A stretch of DNA of 64,000 nucleotides, taken from contig NZ_FQUJ01000014.1 of NCBI RefSeq assembly GCF_900128925.1, forward strand, positions 1 through 64,000. Direction: 5' to 3'. Both the position numbers and the translations under genes were made by a program. Under the pieces are notes generated by a model. The model saw only the letters and a program-made list of their open reading frames with translations, was not told where the DNA came from and searched no databases. Of the stretch, positions 17,198 to 24,917 are shown piece by piece; within the stretch, counting starts at the first letter, position 1, and each line of letters starts with the position of its first letter. This stretch comes from Modicisalibacter ilicicola DSM 19980. Its GTDB lineage: Bacteria > Pseudomonadota > Gammaproteobacteria > Pseudomonadales > Halomonadaceae.

Positions 17198-17944
17198 TTA
17201 ACGCATGTTCATGCCACCGTTGACCTGCAGCGTCTCGCCGGTGATGTAACTGGCAGCATCGCTGGTCAGGAAGCCAACGGCGGCAGCGATCTCTTCGGGC
17301 CGACCCAGTCTCGCCAGGGGGATCTGGCCGAGCAATGTCGCCTGCTGTTCTTCCGGCAAGCCCTCGGTCATGTCCGTCGCGATGAAACCGGGTGCCACGG
17401 CGTTCGCGGTGATGTTCCGTGAAGCCACTTCCCGTGCCAGGGCCCGGGTAAAACCTTCCATGCCCGCCTTGGCGGCCGCGTAGTTGGTCTGCCCCAGGTT
17501 CCCCATGGTCGCCACCACCGAGCTGATGCTGACGATACGCCCGAAGCGCGCCTTGGTCATTCCGCGGACACACGCCTTGGTGACACGATAGACGGACTTG
17601 AGGTTGGTATCGAGGACCGAATCCCACTCGTCCTCCTTCATGCGCATCAGCAGATTGTCCCGGGTGATGCCGGCATTGTTGACCAGAATGGTGGGAGCAC
17701 CGAACTGCTCGCCGATCGAGGAGACCAGCGCATCGACACTGCTCTGGTCGGTGACATCGAGCCTGCGCCCAGCGCCTTCGATGCCTTGAGCCTTGAGGTC
17801 GGCATCGATCTTCTCGGCGCCCTGCTCACTGGTCGCGGTACCGACCACGATCCTTCCCTGACGGCCGAGTTCGTGAGCAATGGCGCGACCGATACCGCGA
17901 GTCGCACCGGTGATCAGGGCGATTCTGGGTTCGCTTGTAGTCAT
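17198..17944 (-). CDS. fabG: 3-oxoacyl-ACP reductase
   Basis: A 248-residue short-chain dehydrogenase that reduces beta-ketoacyl-ACP with NADPH. The cofactor loop TGATRGIGRAIA is at the N-terminus, NNAGITRD follows, and the catalytic Ser-Tyr-Lys set is in SISSVVATMGNLGQTNYAAAKAG. The C-terminus has the usual EEIAAAVGFLTSDAASYITGETL block. I use ATG 17944, which fits family length; an ATG at 17965 overlaps the fabD stop as ATGA and would add seven residues, so the true start is uncertain. Confidence 0.95.
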   Translation of the reverse strand: MTTSEPRIALITGATRGIGRAIAHELGRQGRIVVGTATSEQGAEKIDADLKAQGIEGAGRRLDVTDQSSVDALVSSIGEQFGAPTILVNNAGITRDNLLMRMKEDEWDSVLDTNLKSVYRVTKACVRGMTKARFGRIVSISSVVATMGNLGQTNYAAAKAGMEGFTRALAREVASRNITANAVAPGFIATDMTEGLPEEQQATLLGQIPLARLGRPEEIAAAVGFLTSDAASYITGETLQVNGGMNMR

Positions 17945-17961
17945 GGCGTTTTCCGAATGAG

Positions 17962-18924
17962 TCATTGATCTTGTTGACTTGCATCTTCTCGCGCCAGCTC
18001 GAGAGCGGCAGCTAGACTATCGGGGTCGTTGGCCGACAGCCCCTTGGCACCTCGCGCAATGCGCTTGTTGAGGCCCGTGAGCACTTTCCCGGGGCCACAT
18101 TCGATGAATACCCCTGCACCCTGGCCAACCATCGCCTCGACGCAATCCGTCCAGCGCACCGGGCGATAGAGCTGTTCGACGAGCCGCGCACGCAACGTCG
18201 GAACATCCGCGTGGGCAGCAGCATCGACGTTTTGGAACACCTTGTAGCGCGGGGTCTTGATCTCGATCTCGTTCATGGCTTCCGCGAGGCGCTCGGCGGC
18301 CGGCTCCATCAGGGCGCAATGCGAGGGCACCGAAACCGGCAACGGCATGGCTCGCTTGGCACCAGCTTCCTGGCAGGCGGCAATGGCCCGATCGACAGCG
18401 GATTTCCGACCGGCGATGACGACCTGTCCGGGCGCATTGTAATTGACCGGCGACACCACCTCGCCCTGGGCAGCATCGCGACATGCCAGCTCCACGGCCG
18501 CATCGTCGAGCCCCAGGATGGCGGCCATGGCGCCTTCTCCCGCCGGGACCGCGGCCTGCATGGCATCACCACGCAACTTGACCAGGCGCACCCCCTCGGC
18601 AAAACTCATTACCCCGGCACAGACCATGGCGCTGTACTCCCCCAGGCTATGCCCGGCCATGGCGACCGGCCGAGGCCCTTCGAGCTCCTGCCAGACGCGC
18701 CAGATGGCAATGCTCGATGTCAGCAGCGCCGGCTGCGTGCATGCCGTGGCATTGAGGGCTTCTTCAGGACCTTCCTGCACCACCTGCCAGAGATTGTAGC
18801 CCAACGCATCCGCCGCTTCTTCGAAAGTCGTGCGCACCACGCTATAACGTTCGGCCAGTTCTCGCAGCATGCCTAGGTGCTGGGAGCCCTGTCCCGGAAA
18901 GACCAAGGCCAGGGATTGGGTCAT
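17962..18924 (-). CDS. fabD: Malonyl-CoA-ACP transacylase
   Basis: A 320-residue enzyme that loads malonate onto ACP. FPGQGSQ is at the N-terminus, the nucleophile is Ser93 in GHSLGEY, and the conserved His is in VSVPSHCALM. The ATG at 18924 is preceded by AAAGGTGA at good spacing; an ATG three codons upstream is too close to that site. It directly follows plsX with a 12-base gap; the fabH gene that often lies here is absent. Confidence 0.96.
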   Translation of the reverse strand: MTQSLALVFPGQGSQHLGMLRELAERYSVVRTTFEEAADALGYNLWQVVQEGPEEALNATACTQPALLTSSIAIWRVWQELEGPRPVAMAGHSLGEYSAMVCAGVMSFAEGVRLVKLRGDAMQAAVPAGEGAMAAILGLDDAAVELACRDAAQGEVVSPVNYNAPGQVVIAGRKSAVDRAIAACQEAGAKRAMPLPVSVPSHCALMEPAAERLAEAMNEIEIKTPRYKVFQNVDAAAHADVPTLRARLVEQLYRPVRWTDCVEAMVGQGAGVFIECGPGKVLTGLNKRIARGAKGLSANDPDSLAAALELAREDASQQDQ

Positions 18925-18936
18925 GACATTCACCTT

Positions 18937-20028
18937 TCAGGAATTGAAATCATCGGTTTTCGCACAGGGTGAAACCCCGCTACCGCGTCGGTCCAGCGCG
19001 ACCGGCGCGGTAGCGGCTCTCTGGCCCAGTTCATGTTCAAGATGCCTCGGCAAATCGATACGGACCTCCTGCACCGCACGAGCGATGGCACAGGCGAACC
19101 CCAAGGCATCGGCGCGACCGTGACTCTTGACGACGATGCCCGACAATCCCAGCAGGCTGGCGCCGTTGTAGCGTACCGGGTCGAGTTGGCGACGCAGACG
19201 CAGGAGTGCCGGGCGGGCAAGCAGGCTGACCACCCGACTCCCCCAGTGGGCCGCGAAGGTGGCTTGCACCCGCTCGATCAGCATGCGCGCCAGGCCCTCG
19301 CTCGCCTTGAGCACGATGTTGCCGACGAAGCCGTCGCATACCACCACATCTGCCGTACCGCTGAACAGACCGTCACCTTCGACGAAGCCCACATAGTTGA
19401 TGTTGGCCATTTCCTTCAGCAGGGCATCGGCGTGACGCACGCTGGCCGTGCCCTTGGTCGCCTCGACCCCCACGTTGAGCAGGGCGATCCGGGGTCGAGC
19501 CAGGCCATCCACCCGGCGCGCCATCACTTCGCCCATCAATGCGAACTCGACGAGCCGCTGTGCCGAAGCGTCGATATTGGCGCCCATGTCGAGCATGTAG
19601 CAGCGTCCGCCCTGCTGGGTCGGCACCGCGGTGCTTATCGCCGGCCGCGGGATGCCTGCCACGGTGCCCAGGGCCCGGCGCGACAGTGCCATCAGCGCTC
19701 CTGTGTTGCCTGCGCTGACGCCGGCCGCCGCCTGCCCGGAGGCCACCTCATCGAGCATCATCGACAGGCTGGAGTCACGACGAGCGCGGAGCGCGCTGGA
19801 CGGCTTCATGTCCTGAGCGATGACACTGGAGGCATGCACGATGTCCAGTCGCTCGGCATCCGCCCCCAGGCGCTTCGGCAGTCGCGAGAACTCGGACTCC
19901 AGCGCCTCACGCGGACCATATAGCCGAACCTGGAGCTCGGCATTGGCGGCCAGCGCCTCGACCGTGCCCCTGACAGTAGCGCGGGGACCTAGGTCCCCGC
20001 CCATGGCATCGATGGCGATCCGCACCAT
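18937..20028 (-). CDS. plsX: Phosphate acyltransferase
   Basis: A 363-residue enzyme that makes acyl-phosphate from acyl-ACP for phospholipid synthesis. [10 protein letters not shown] at the N-terminus and [22 protein letters not shown] and [12 protein letters not shown] in the middle are PlsX signatures. The ATG at 20028 gives the standard N-terminus; a TTG three codons earlier is in frame. rpmF is upstream and fabD downstream, the usual link between ribosome and lipid synthesis. Confidence 0.95.
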   Translation of the reverse strand: MVRIAIDAMGGDLGPRATVRGTVEALAANAELQVRLYGPREALESEFSRLPKRLGADAERLDIVHASSVIAQDMKPSSALRARRDSSLSMMLDEVASGQAAAGVSAGNTGALMALSRRALGTVAGIPRPAISTAVPTQQGGRCYMLDMGANIDASAQRLVEFALMGEVMARRVDGLARPRIALLNVGVEATKGTASVRHADALLKEMANINYVGFVEGDGLFSGTADVVVCDGFVGNIVLKASEGLARMLIERVQATFAAHWGSRVVSLLARPALLRLRRQLDPVRYNGASLLGLSGIVVKSHGRADALGFACAIARAVQEVRIDLPRHLEHELGQRAATAPVALDRRGSGVSPCAKTDDFNS

Positions 20029-20061
20029 GCGGCTCAATACTCTGCCAACAGCATCCCGCGC

Positions 20062-20232
20062 TTAAACGTCGATGACCTTGCGACCACGGTAGAAACCGTC
20101 CGGGGCGATGTGATGGCGACGATGAGTGGTGCCGGTTTCCTTGTCCTGGGACAGGGTGGGACCGGTCAGCGCATCGTGGCTGCGACGCATGCCGCGCTTG
20201 GAACGGGTCTTACGGTTCTGCTGAACTGCCAT
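20062..20232 (-). CDS. rpmF: 50S ribosomal protein L32
   Basis: A 56-residue basic protein that begins [20 protein letters not shown] and ends RKVIDV, clearly bL32. It has no Cys zinc ligands, so it is the C-minus, zinc-independent form. The ribosome site GGAGTG lies shortly before the ATG at 20232. It sits between yceD and plsX in the conserved order and is probably cotranscribed with yceD, whose stop is 30 bases upstream. Confidence 0.97.
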   Translation of the reverse strand: MAVQQNRKTRSKRGMRRSHDALTGPTLSQDKETGTTHRRHHIAPDGFYRGRKVIDV

Positions 20233-20262
20233 GAGAAATCACTCCAGAGTGTCGATATTGAA

Positions 20263-20790
20263 TCAATGTTTTTTCTTCAACGTGCGCAGCACGTCGAAGG
20301 GGCTCGCAGCGGGCTGCTCCGAGGGATCGAGAGGCTCACCACTGCTCAGCTGATCCGGTGAAACGGGGCACTCCGCTTCATCGTGATAGACCACCTGCGG
20401 CAGACTGAGGATCAATTCGTCCTCCAACATCGACTGCAGATCGAGCTGTTCATTTTCCACCAGCACCGGCTCGTAGGCATTCGGCAGCTCGGCCGCCGTG
20501 GTGTCGCTGGTCGCCATCCCCAGCAGGAAGTGGCTCTCGACGTCAACCGGCAAGGGCTCGAGACAACGCTTGCAGGCCAACCGCAAGCTTGCCTTCAACC
20601 AGCCTTCGATAAAGCGACGTCCTTGAGCATCCTGGCCAAATTCCAGGCGAACGTCGACATCACCGTGCTGTTCACCGGTTTCTTCGCGGAGTCGCGCCAT
20701 CTTGTCGAGGGACATCGCCCCCTCGAGACGCTCACCACTGGCGGCCAATCGATATGGCTCGACCTGTATGGGAAGTCTAGTGGTCAACAT
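20263..20790 (-). CDS. yceD: YceD/DUF177 family protein (23S rRNA accumulation protein)
   Basis: A 175-residue protein, first gene of the yceD-rpmF-plsX run. It contains the CKRC pair (residues 73-76) in a LACKRCLEPL context and an acidic C-terminal half ending in DVLRTLKKKH, both typical of YceD. The family is needed for 23S rRNA accumulation in E. coli and plants. The ATG at 20790 is fixed by the promoter just upstream; longer in-frame starts would lie inside or before that promoter. Confidence 0.92.
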   Translation of the reverse strand: MLTTRLPIQVEPYRLAASGERLEGAMSLDKMARLREETGEQHGDVDVRLEFGQDAQGRRFIEGWLKASLRLACKRCLEPLPVDVESHFLLGMATSDTTAAELPNAYEPVLVENEQLDLQSMLEDELILSLPQVVYHDEAECPVSPDQLSSGEPLDPSEQPAASPFDVLRTLKKKH

Positions 20791-20799
20791 AAGCGCGCA

Positions 20800-20828
20800 A
20801 TGATAGGGATTCCCCATGGGGCTGTCAA
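20800..20828 (-). promoter_or_regulatory. Sigma-70 promoter for yceD-rpmF, nearly leaderless
   Basis: On the minus strand a consensus TTGACA (20828-20823), a 17-base spacer and TATCAT (20805-20800). Initiation about 7 bases downstream would fall near 20793, only a few bases before the yceD ATG at 20790. Confidence 0.8.
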
Positions 20829-20906
20829 AGCAGCCGGCCGGCAAGCTATACAAGCGATACCGATACGCGGCAGACTCCTGGTCACGAAACCGAAAGAGGC
20901 AGCTTC

Positions 20907-21512
20907 ATGACTGCACAGCGACGACTGGTTCTTGCCTCCGGCTCACGCTGGCGGCGTCAACTCCTCGCTCGACTGGGCATCCCCTTCGAATGGGCCAGCC
21001 CCGACATCGACGAGACGCCCAGTCCGGGCGAACCCCCGGAGGCCCTGGTCCACCGCCTCGCCCTCGCCAAGGCCGAACGCCTGACCGGCGACTACCCCCA
21101 GCACCTCATCATCGGCTCGGACCAGGTCGCCCTGTTCGGGAACGACATTCTCGGCAAACCTGGCGACGCCTCCACCGCCCGGGCCACGCTTGCCCGCTTC
21201 TCGGGGCAGCGAGTCCACTTTCTGACCGGCCTGGCGCTGATCGACACGCAAAAGGGCTGGCACCGGGTCTGCCACGAACGCTACGACGTGGTGTTTCGCG
21301 ACCTGAGCAGTGCCGAGATCGAACGCTATGTCGAACAGGAACGACCCTTCGACAGCGCCGGCAGCTTTCGCATGGAGGGGTTGGGCATCACCCTGTTCGA
21401 GCGCCTCGAGGGAGACGACCCCAACACCCTCATCGGCTTGCCGCTGATCCGTCTATGCGCCCTGCTTCGAGAAGCCGGGCTCGACCCCCTGCTTTATCAG
21501 GGCAACTCGTAG
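20907..21512 (+). CDS. Maf/YceF-type nucleotide pyrophosphatase (7-methyl-GTP type)
   Basis: A 201-residue Maf-fold protein. LASGSRWRRQLLARLG at the N-terminus, then DIDETPSPGE, a conserved GSDQVALFGNDILGKPG block with the catalytic Asp, and SAGSFRMEGLGITLF. These match the YceF branch, which hydrolyses m7GTP and related modified nucleotides, rather than the YhdE dTTP branch. It is transcribed away from yceD and overlaps the 3' end of sppA by 16 bases on the opposite strand. Confidence 0.93.
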   Translation: MTAQRRLVLASGSRWRRQLLARLGIPFEWASPDIDETPSPGEPPEALVHRLALAKAERLTGDYPQHLIIGSDQVALFGNDILGKPGDASTARATLARFSGQRVHFLTGLALIDTQKGWHRVCHERYDVVFRDLSSAEIERYVEQERPFDSAGSFRMEGLGITLFERLEGDDPNTLIGLPLIRLCALLREAGLDPLLYQGNS

Positions 21513-22576
21513 CGCACCGGCGAGGCGGCTTGAGGCAGGCCCAGCCACTGGGCGGCGACACGACCGAACTGGCGCGAAAGGCGCTCGAACGGGTCCAGCG
21601 CCGGGGTATAGTCGCGGGTCCGCGCCTCGCCGAGGCGCTCCCTGGCCAATTCGTCGAGACTCTTCAGGCCATCGATGAGCCCGAGCTCCCGGGCCTGTTC
21701 CCCGGTCCACACCAGGCCCGTGAAGAGCGCGGGGTCATCGCTGAGGCGCTCGCCGCGGCCTGCCTTGACGTCGTCGATGAACTGCCGGTGGGTGGTCTCC
21801 AGCACCTGCTGCCAGAACCGGCGCTGATCCGGCGCGATATCGCTGAATGGGTCGAGGAATGCCTTGTTCTCGCCGGCCGTGAAGACGCGCCGCTCGACAC
21901 CCAGACGCTCGATGGCATCTTGCAGCCCGAAGCCGGAATAGACGACGCCGATGGAACCGACCAGGCTGGCCGGCGCCGCATAGATATCGTCGGCTCCCGC
22001 TGCCACGTAGTAGGCGCCGCTGGCCCCGATATCCCCGATCACGGCCAGGATCGGCTTGTCCCCGGCCTGACGCAGGCGCCGAATCTCGTCGAAGATGCGT
22101 TGCGACTGCACCGGGCTGCCGCCGGGGCTGTTGATGTGCAGCACCACCGCATGGGTCTCGGCATTCTCCCAGGCCCGCTGCAGGCCCTTGTTGACACGTT
22201 CGGCGCTGGCCTCGCTTTCGCTGTCGATCACGCCTTCGACCCGCACCACCCCCAAGTGGGGCCCGATGGGTGAAGGCGTCATTCCGGCAAAGAACAGGCT
22301 GTAGATGCTGGTCGCCAGCATGCCCAGGATCAACACCGCGAACAAAAAGCGAAAGAACAGCTTCCAGCGCCTCGAGCGGCGCTGTTCGGCAAGCACCCCG
22401 CCTATCCAGCGATCCATCATCTCCAGCTGTGCCAGGCGCTGGCGCTCCCGCAGGACATCCGCGTCCTCGTCGCCCACGGACGAAACCTCTTTTTCCTCGA
22501 CCCGCCTGCGGGCCTCATCGCGGCTCAGTTCCGGGCCATCGGTCCATTCGTCGTAGCGTTTGTCGTCATCACTCAT
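21497..22576 (-). CDS. sppA: Signal peptide peptidase SppA, single-domain (SohB-like)
   Basis: A 359-residue inner-membrane S49 protease. A cytosolic charged N-terminus (residues 1-70) precedes one anchor (74-97). The nucleophile is Ser186 in GDIGASGAYYVAAGAD and the general base is probably Lys238 in GENKAFLDPF; HINSPGGSP is the substrate groove. It is half the size of E. coli SppA, so it should work as an oligomer. It lies next to maf, HAD and rluC as in Pseudomonas. Confidence 0.92.
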   Translation of the reverse strand: MSDDDKRYDEWTDGPELSRDEARRRVEEKEVSSVGDEDADVLRERQRLAQLEMMDRWIGGVLAEQRRSRRWKLFFRFLFAVLILGMLATSIYSLFFAGMTPSPIGPHLGVVRVEGVIDSESEASAERVNKGLQRAWENAETHAVVLHINSPGGSPVQSQRIFDEIRRLRQAGDKPILAVIGDIGASGAYYVAAGADDIYAAPASLVGSIGVVYSGFGLQDAIERLGVERRVFTAGENKAFLDPFSDIAPDQRRFWQQVLETTHRQFIDDVKAGRGERLSDDPALFTGLVWTGEQARELGLIDGLKSLDELARERLGEARTRDYTPALDPFERLSRQFGRVAAQWLGLPQAASPVRYELP

Positions 22577-22600
22577 GAGGCAATCTCGTCAGCAGATCGA

Positions 22601-23251
22601 TCAATCGTGCAACCATTCGATCAATTCAGAAAAGGAGGCAGCGGTATAGACCGGCCCGCTTCGGGCCAGTCGCTCCGGCGCATGGACACCGTAGGTGACC
22701 GCCAAGCGGTCCATGTCGAGGGCCCGTGCCATTTCCATGTCATATTCGGTATCGCCCACCATCAACGCTTCTTTAGCCTCCACGCCCACCTCTGCCAATA
22801 ACTCCTCGAGCATCCTCGGGTGCGGCTTGGACAGCGTTTCATCCGCGGTCCGGCTGGCGTGAAACCAGTCGCCACTGCCGGTGGAGGCGAAGGCCCGATC
22901 GAGGCCGCGCCGACTCTTGCCCGTTGCCACCGCCAGGCGTAGCCGCTCGTTGCCGCGCAATCGCGTGACCCCGGCCTCCACCCCGGGGAAGAACCGCGAC
23001 GGCGTCCGTTCGGCATCGACGAAGTGATGGCTGTAGCGCCGGCGCAAGGCCTCGGCCTGGTCGGCAGGCATGCCCGGGCACATGCGCTCGATCGCCTCGG
23101 GAAGCCCCAGGCCGATGATGTCACGCACGTGTTCGGCATCGAGGATGCCCCAGCCCACATCCGCGGCGGCCGCCTGCATGCAGGCCACGATACGCGATTC
23201 GGAATCCATCAGCGTTCCGTCCCAATCGAAGATCACCAGCCGGTATCGCAT
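22601..23251 (-). CDS. HAD-superfamily hydrolase (phosphoglycolate phosphatase-like)
   Basis: A 216-residue HAD subfamily IA protein. Motif I is IFDWDGTLMDSE with the nucleophile Asp9 and Asp11; motif II is the ATGKSRR segment; motif III Lys in LSKPHPRML; motif IV in MVGDTEYDMEMA. The conserved position beside rluC suggests the unnamed HAD of the Pseudomonas rne-rluC region. Its substrate is not known; a role with RNA or dinucleotide breakdown is only guesswork. Confidence 0.9.
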   Translation of the reverse strand: MRYRLVIFDWDGTLMDSESRIVACMQAAAADVGWGILDAEHVRDIIGLGLPEAIERMCPGMPADQAEALRRRYSHHFVDAERTPSRFFPGVEAGVTRLRGNERLRLAVATGKSRRGLDRAFASTGSGDWFHASRTADETLSKPHPRMLEELLAEVGVEAKEALMVGDTEYDMEMARALDMDRLAVTYGVHAPERLARSGPVYTAASFSELIEWLHD

Positions 23252-23276
23252 CCTTTCTCCTGAACGCTATAAAGAC

Positions 23277-24224
23277 TCAACTGCGGGCCCTCGCCCGCGC
23301 CAGCACCGCTTCGAGCGCATCGCCCGGTGGTGCCTTGATGCGCACCGGACGACCACTGGTGGGTTCGGGAAACGCCAGGGATGCCGCATGCAGGAACAGA
23401 CGATCGAGGCCGAGCCCCGTCGCCAGGCGCTGGCACTCCCGGCTGCCGTACTTGTCGTCGCCGAGCAGCGGATGACCGGCGTGGGCGGCATGCACGCGTA
23501 TCTGGTGGGTTCGACCGGTGATGGGCTCCGCCTCGACCAGGGTGGCATTGGCGAAGGTCTCGCGTACCGCGAACCGGGTGCGGGACACCTTGCCCTGGGG
23601 GTCGACCCGCACCCGGCGCTCGCCGTTGCCTGCCTCGAAACGGTCGAGACGGGCACTGACGAAGTCGCGTCGTGCCGGCCAGCGCCCTTGGACGAGCGCC
23701 AGATACTGCTTGTCCATCCGGCGCTGCTTGAGCGCCTCGTTGAGGGTCAGCAATGCCGCACGCGACTTGGCCAGCAGCAGACAGCCCGAGGTATCGCGGT
23801 CCAGGCGGTGGACCAGTTCGAGGAAGTCGAGATCCTCGCGCACCTGGCGCAGCGCCTCGATCAGACCGATCTTGACGCCACTTCCGCCGTGCACGGCAAG
23901 CCCCGAAGGCTTGTTGATCACCAGCCAGTCCGGACCCTCGACCAGCACGCTGCCGGCCAGCAGATTGCGCAGATTGTCGCTCACCTCCCGAACCGCCTCT
24001 TCCGGCGCCAGCCGCAACGGCGGGATACGCACGAGATCGCCAGGCACCAGCCGGTAATCGACCTTGACCCGCTTCTTGTTCACGCGCACCTCGCCCTTGC
24101 GAAGGATGCGGTAGATCAACGCCTTGGGGGCGCCCTTGAGGCGCGTCCGCAGGAAGTTGTCGATGCGCTGCCCGGCCTGGGCGTCGGTGATCTCCGCCCA
24201 TTGTACCTCGCGACCCTCGGCCAT
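23277..24224 (-). CDS. rluC: 23S rRNA pseudouridine synthase RluC
   Basis: A 315-residue RluA-family enzyme. An S4 RNA-binding domain (about residues 16-75, with RILRKGEVRVNKKRVK) precedes the catalytic domain. The catalytic Asp142 is in LVHRLDRDTSGC, and GRTHQIRVHAAHAGHPLLGDDKYG follows. The S4 domain plus the rne neighbour identify it as RluC (modifies 955, 2504 and 2580 in E. coli numbering). GGAGAGGGG precedes the ATG. It is transcribed divergently from rne. Confidence 0.94.
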   Translation of the reverse strand: MAEGREVQWAEITDAQAGQRIDNFLRTRLKGAPKALIYRILRKGEVRVNKKRVKVDYRLVPGDLVRIPPLRLAPEEAVREVSDNLRNLLAGSVLVEGPDWLVINKPSGLAVHGGSGVKIGLIEALRQVREDLDFLELVHRLDRDTSGCLLLAKSRAALLTLNEALKQRRMDKQYLALVQGRWPARRDFVSARLDRFEAGNGERRVRVDPQGKVSRTRFAVRETFANATLVEAEPITGRTHQIRVHAAHAGHPLLGDDKYGSRECQRLATGLGLDRLFLHAASLAFPEPTSGRPVRIKAPPGDALEAVLARARARS

Positions 24225-24289
24225 CCCCTCTCCTCGATCATGCCTGGCAAAACCGGCATTCTACCCCAGTGGGAAGTCATGCGCGTCAA

Positions 24290-24318
24290 TTGCCGTCAAG
24301 GTGCTTTACTGTTATATT
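24290..24318 (+). promoter_or_regulatory. Probable rne promoter
   Basis: TTGCCG (24290-24295), 17-base spacer, TATATT (24313-24318). It reads toward rne and would start a transcript near 24325, giving a leader of roughly 590 bases. Confidence 0.7.
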
Positions 24319-24330
24319 CCTCGCTTGCTC

Positions 24331-24353
24331 TGATGGGCCGGAAAAGCCCATCA
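24331..24353 (+). ncRNA. Hairpin at the 5' end of the predicted rne leader
   Basis: TGATGGGC (24331-24338) pairs perfectly with GCCCATCA (24346-24353) around a 7-base loop. It would sit within about 6 bases of the predicted transcript start, where a stem protects 5' ends from RNase E and RppH. The rest of the region 24354-24734 shows no gene; it is a GC-rich leader with no clear open frame. Confidence 0.55.
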
Positions 24354-24734
24354 CAGCGCCTGCACGACGAGCACGCAGGCCAGAGTCACGAATACGGTGG
24401 GCAGGAGCTTGATCCTGTCACCCGAGCAGCAACGATGTTACGCCACGCCCGAGTCCCAGGCCGGCCCTCATGCGGGGCGGTCACGACGCCAGGGAGTTCA
24501 TCAACACCGTGCCGGAGGCCGGCGTCGGCGAACCGAACAAATGCCAGGTGTCTGGCGGTAGTCTGCAAGGCCGGACGGGGAAGATCAGACGAAATCCTGC
24601 CGAAACATGTCTTGCCACCGCCGCGTACTCAACATGATCTTGTAGCATTCGCTCGACTGTACGAATGCTGATTGCGTATCCACGACATGAGCTGAGCACA
24701 GCACGAAGCACGAAGCGGTTCGTCGTCACCGACA

Positions 24735-24877
24735 TCAGGGAATCGCTGACTTAATCGACGAACGGATGAAGCCGGGCCGAGCTTCACCGAGGACATGCCA
24801 TGCCGACGAGCCTGAATGTCTTCGACTGGCGCCCAACCCCGCCTCGTCCGCCAGACATTTAAACAGCGTCTCCTTGA
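24735..24877. mobile_element. MITE-like element, copy C, in the rne leader
   Basis: The left end (24735-24754) and right end (24858-24877) are inverted repeats with 14 of 20 matches. The first 40 bases resemble the left part of copy B (TCAGGGAAT, GCTG, CGAACGG and ATGAAGC in the same order), and the right part keeps TCTTCGA, CTCGTCCG and ACATTTA of copy B. It is the most decayed of the three. It ends 40 bases before the rne start codon, so it forms the 3' part of the rne leader. Confidence 0.55.
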
Positions 24878-24917
24878 GGGTCGTCGCCATCCGGCGCGCC
24901 TTTAACAGCGAGACAAC

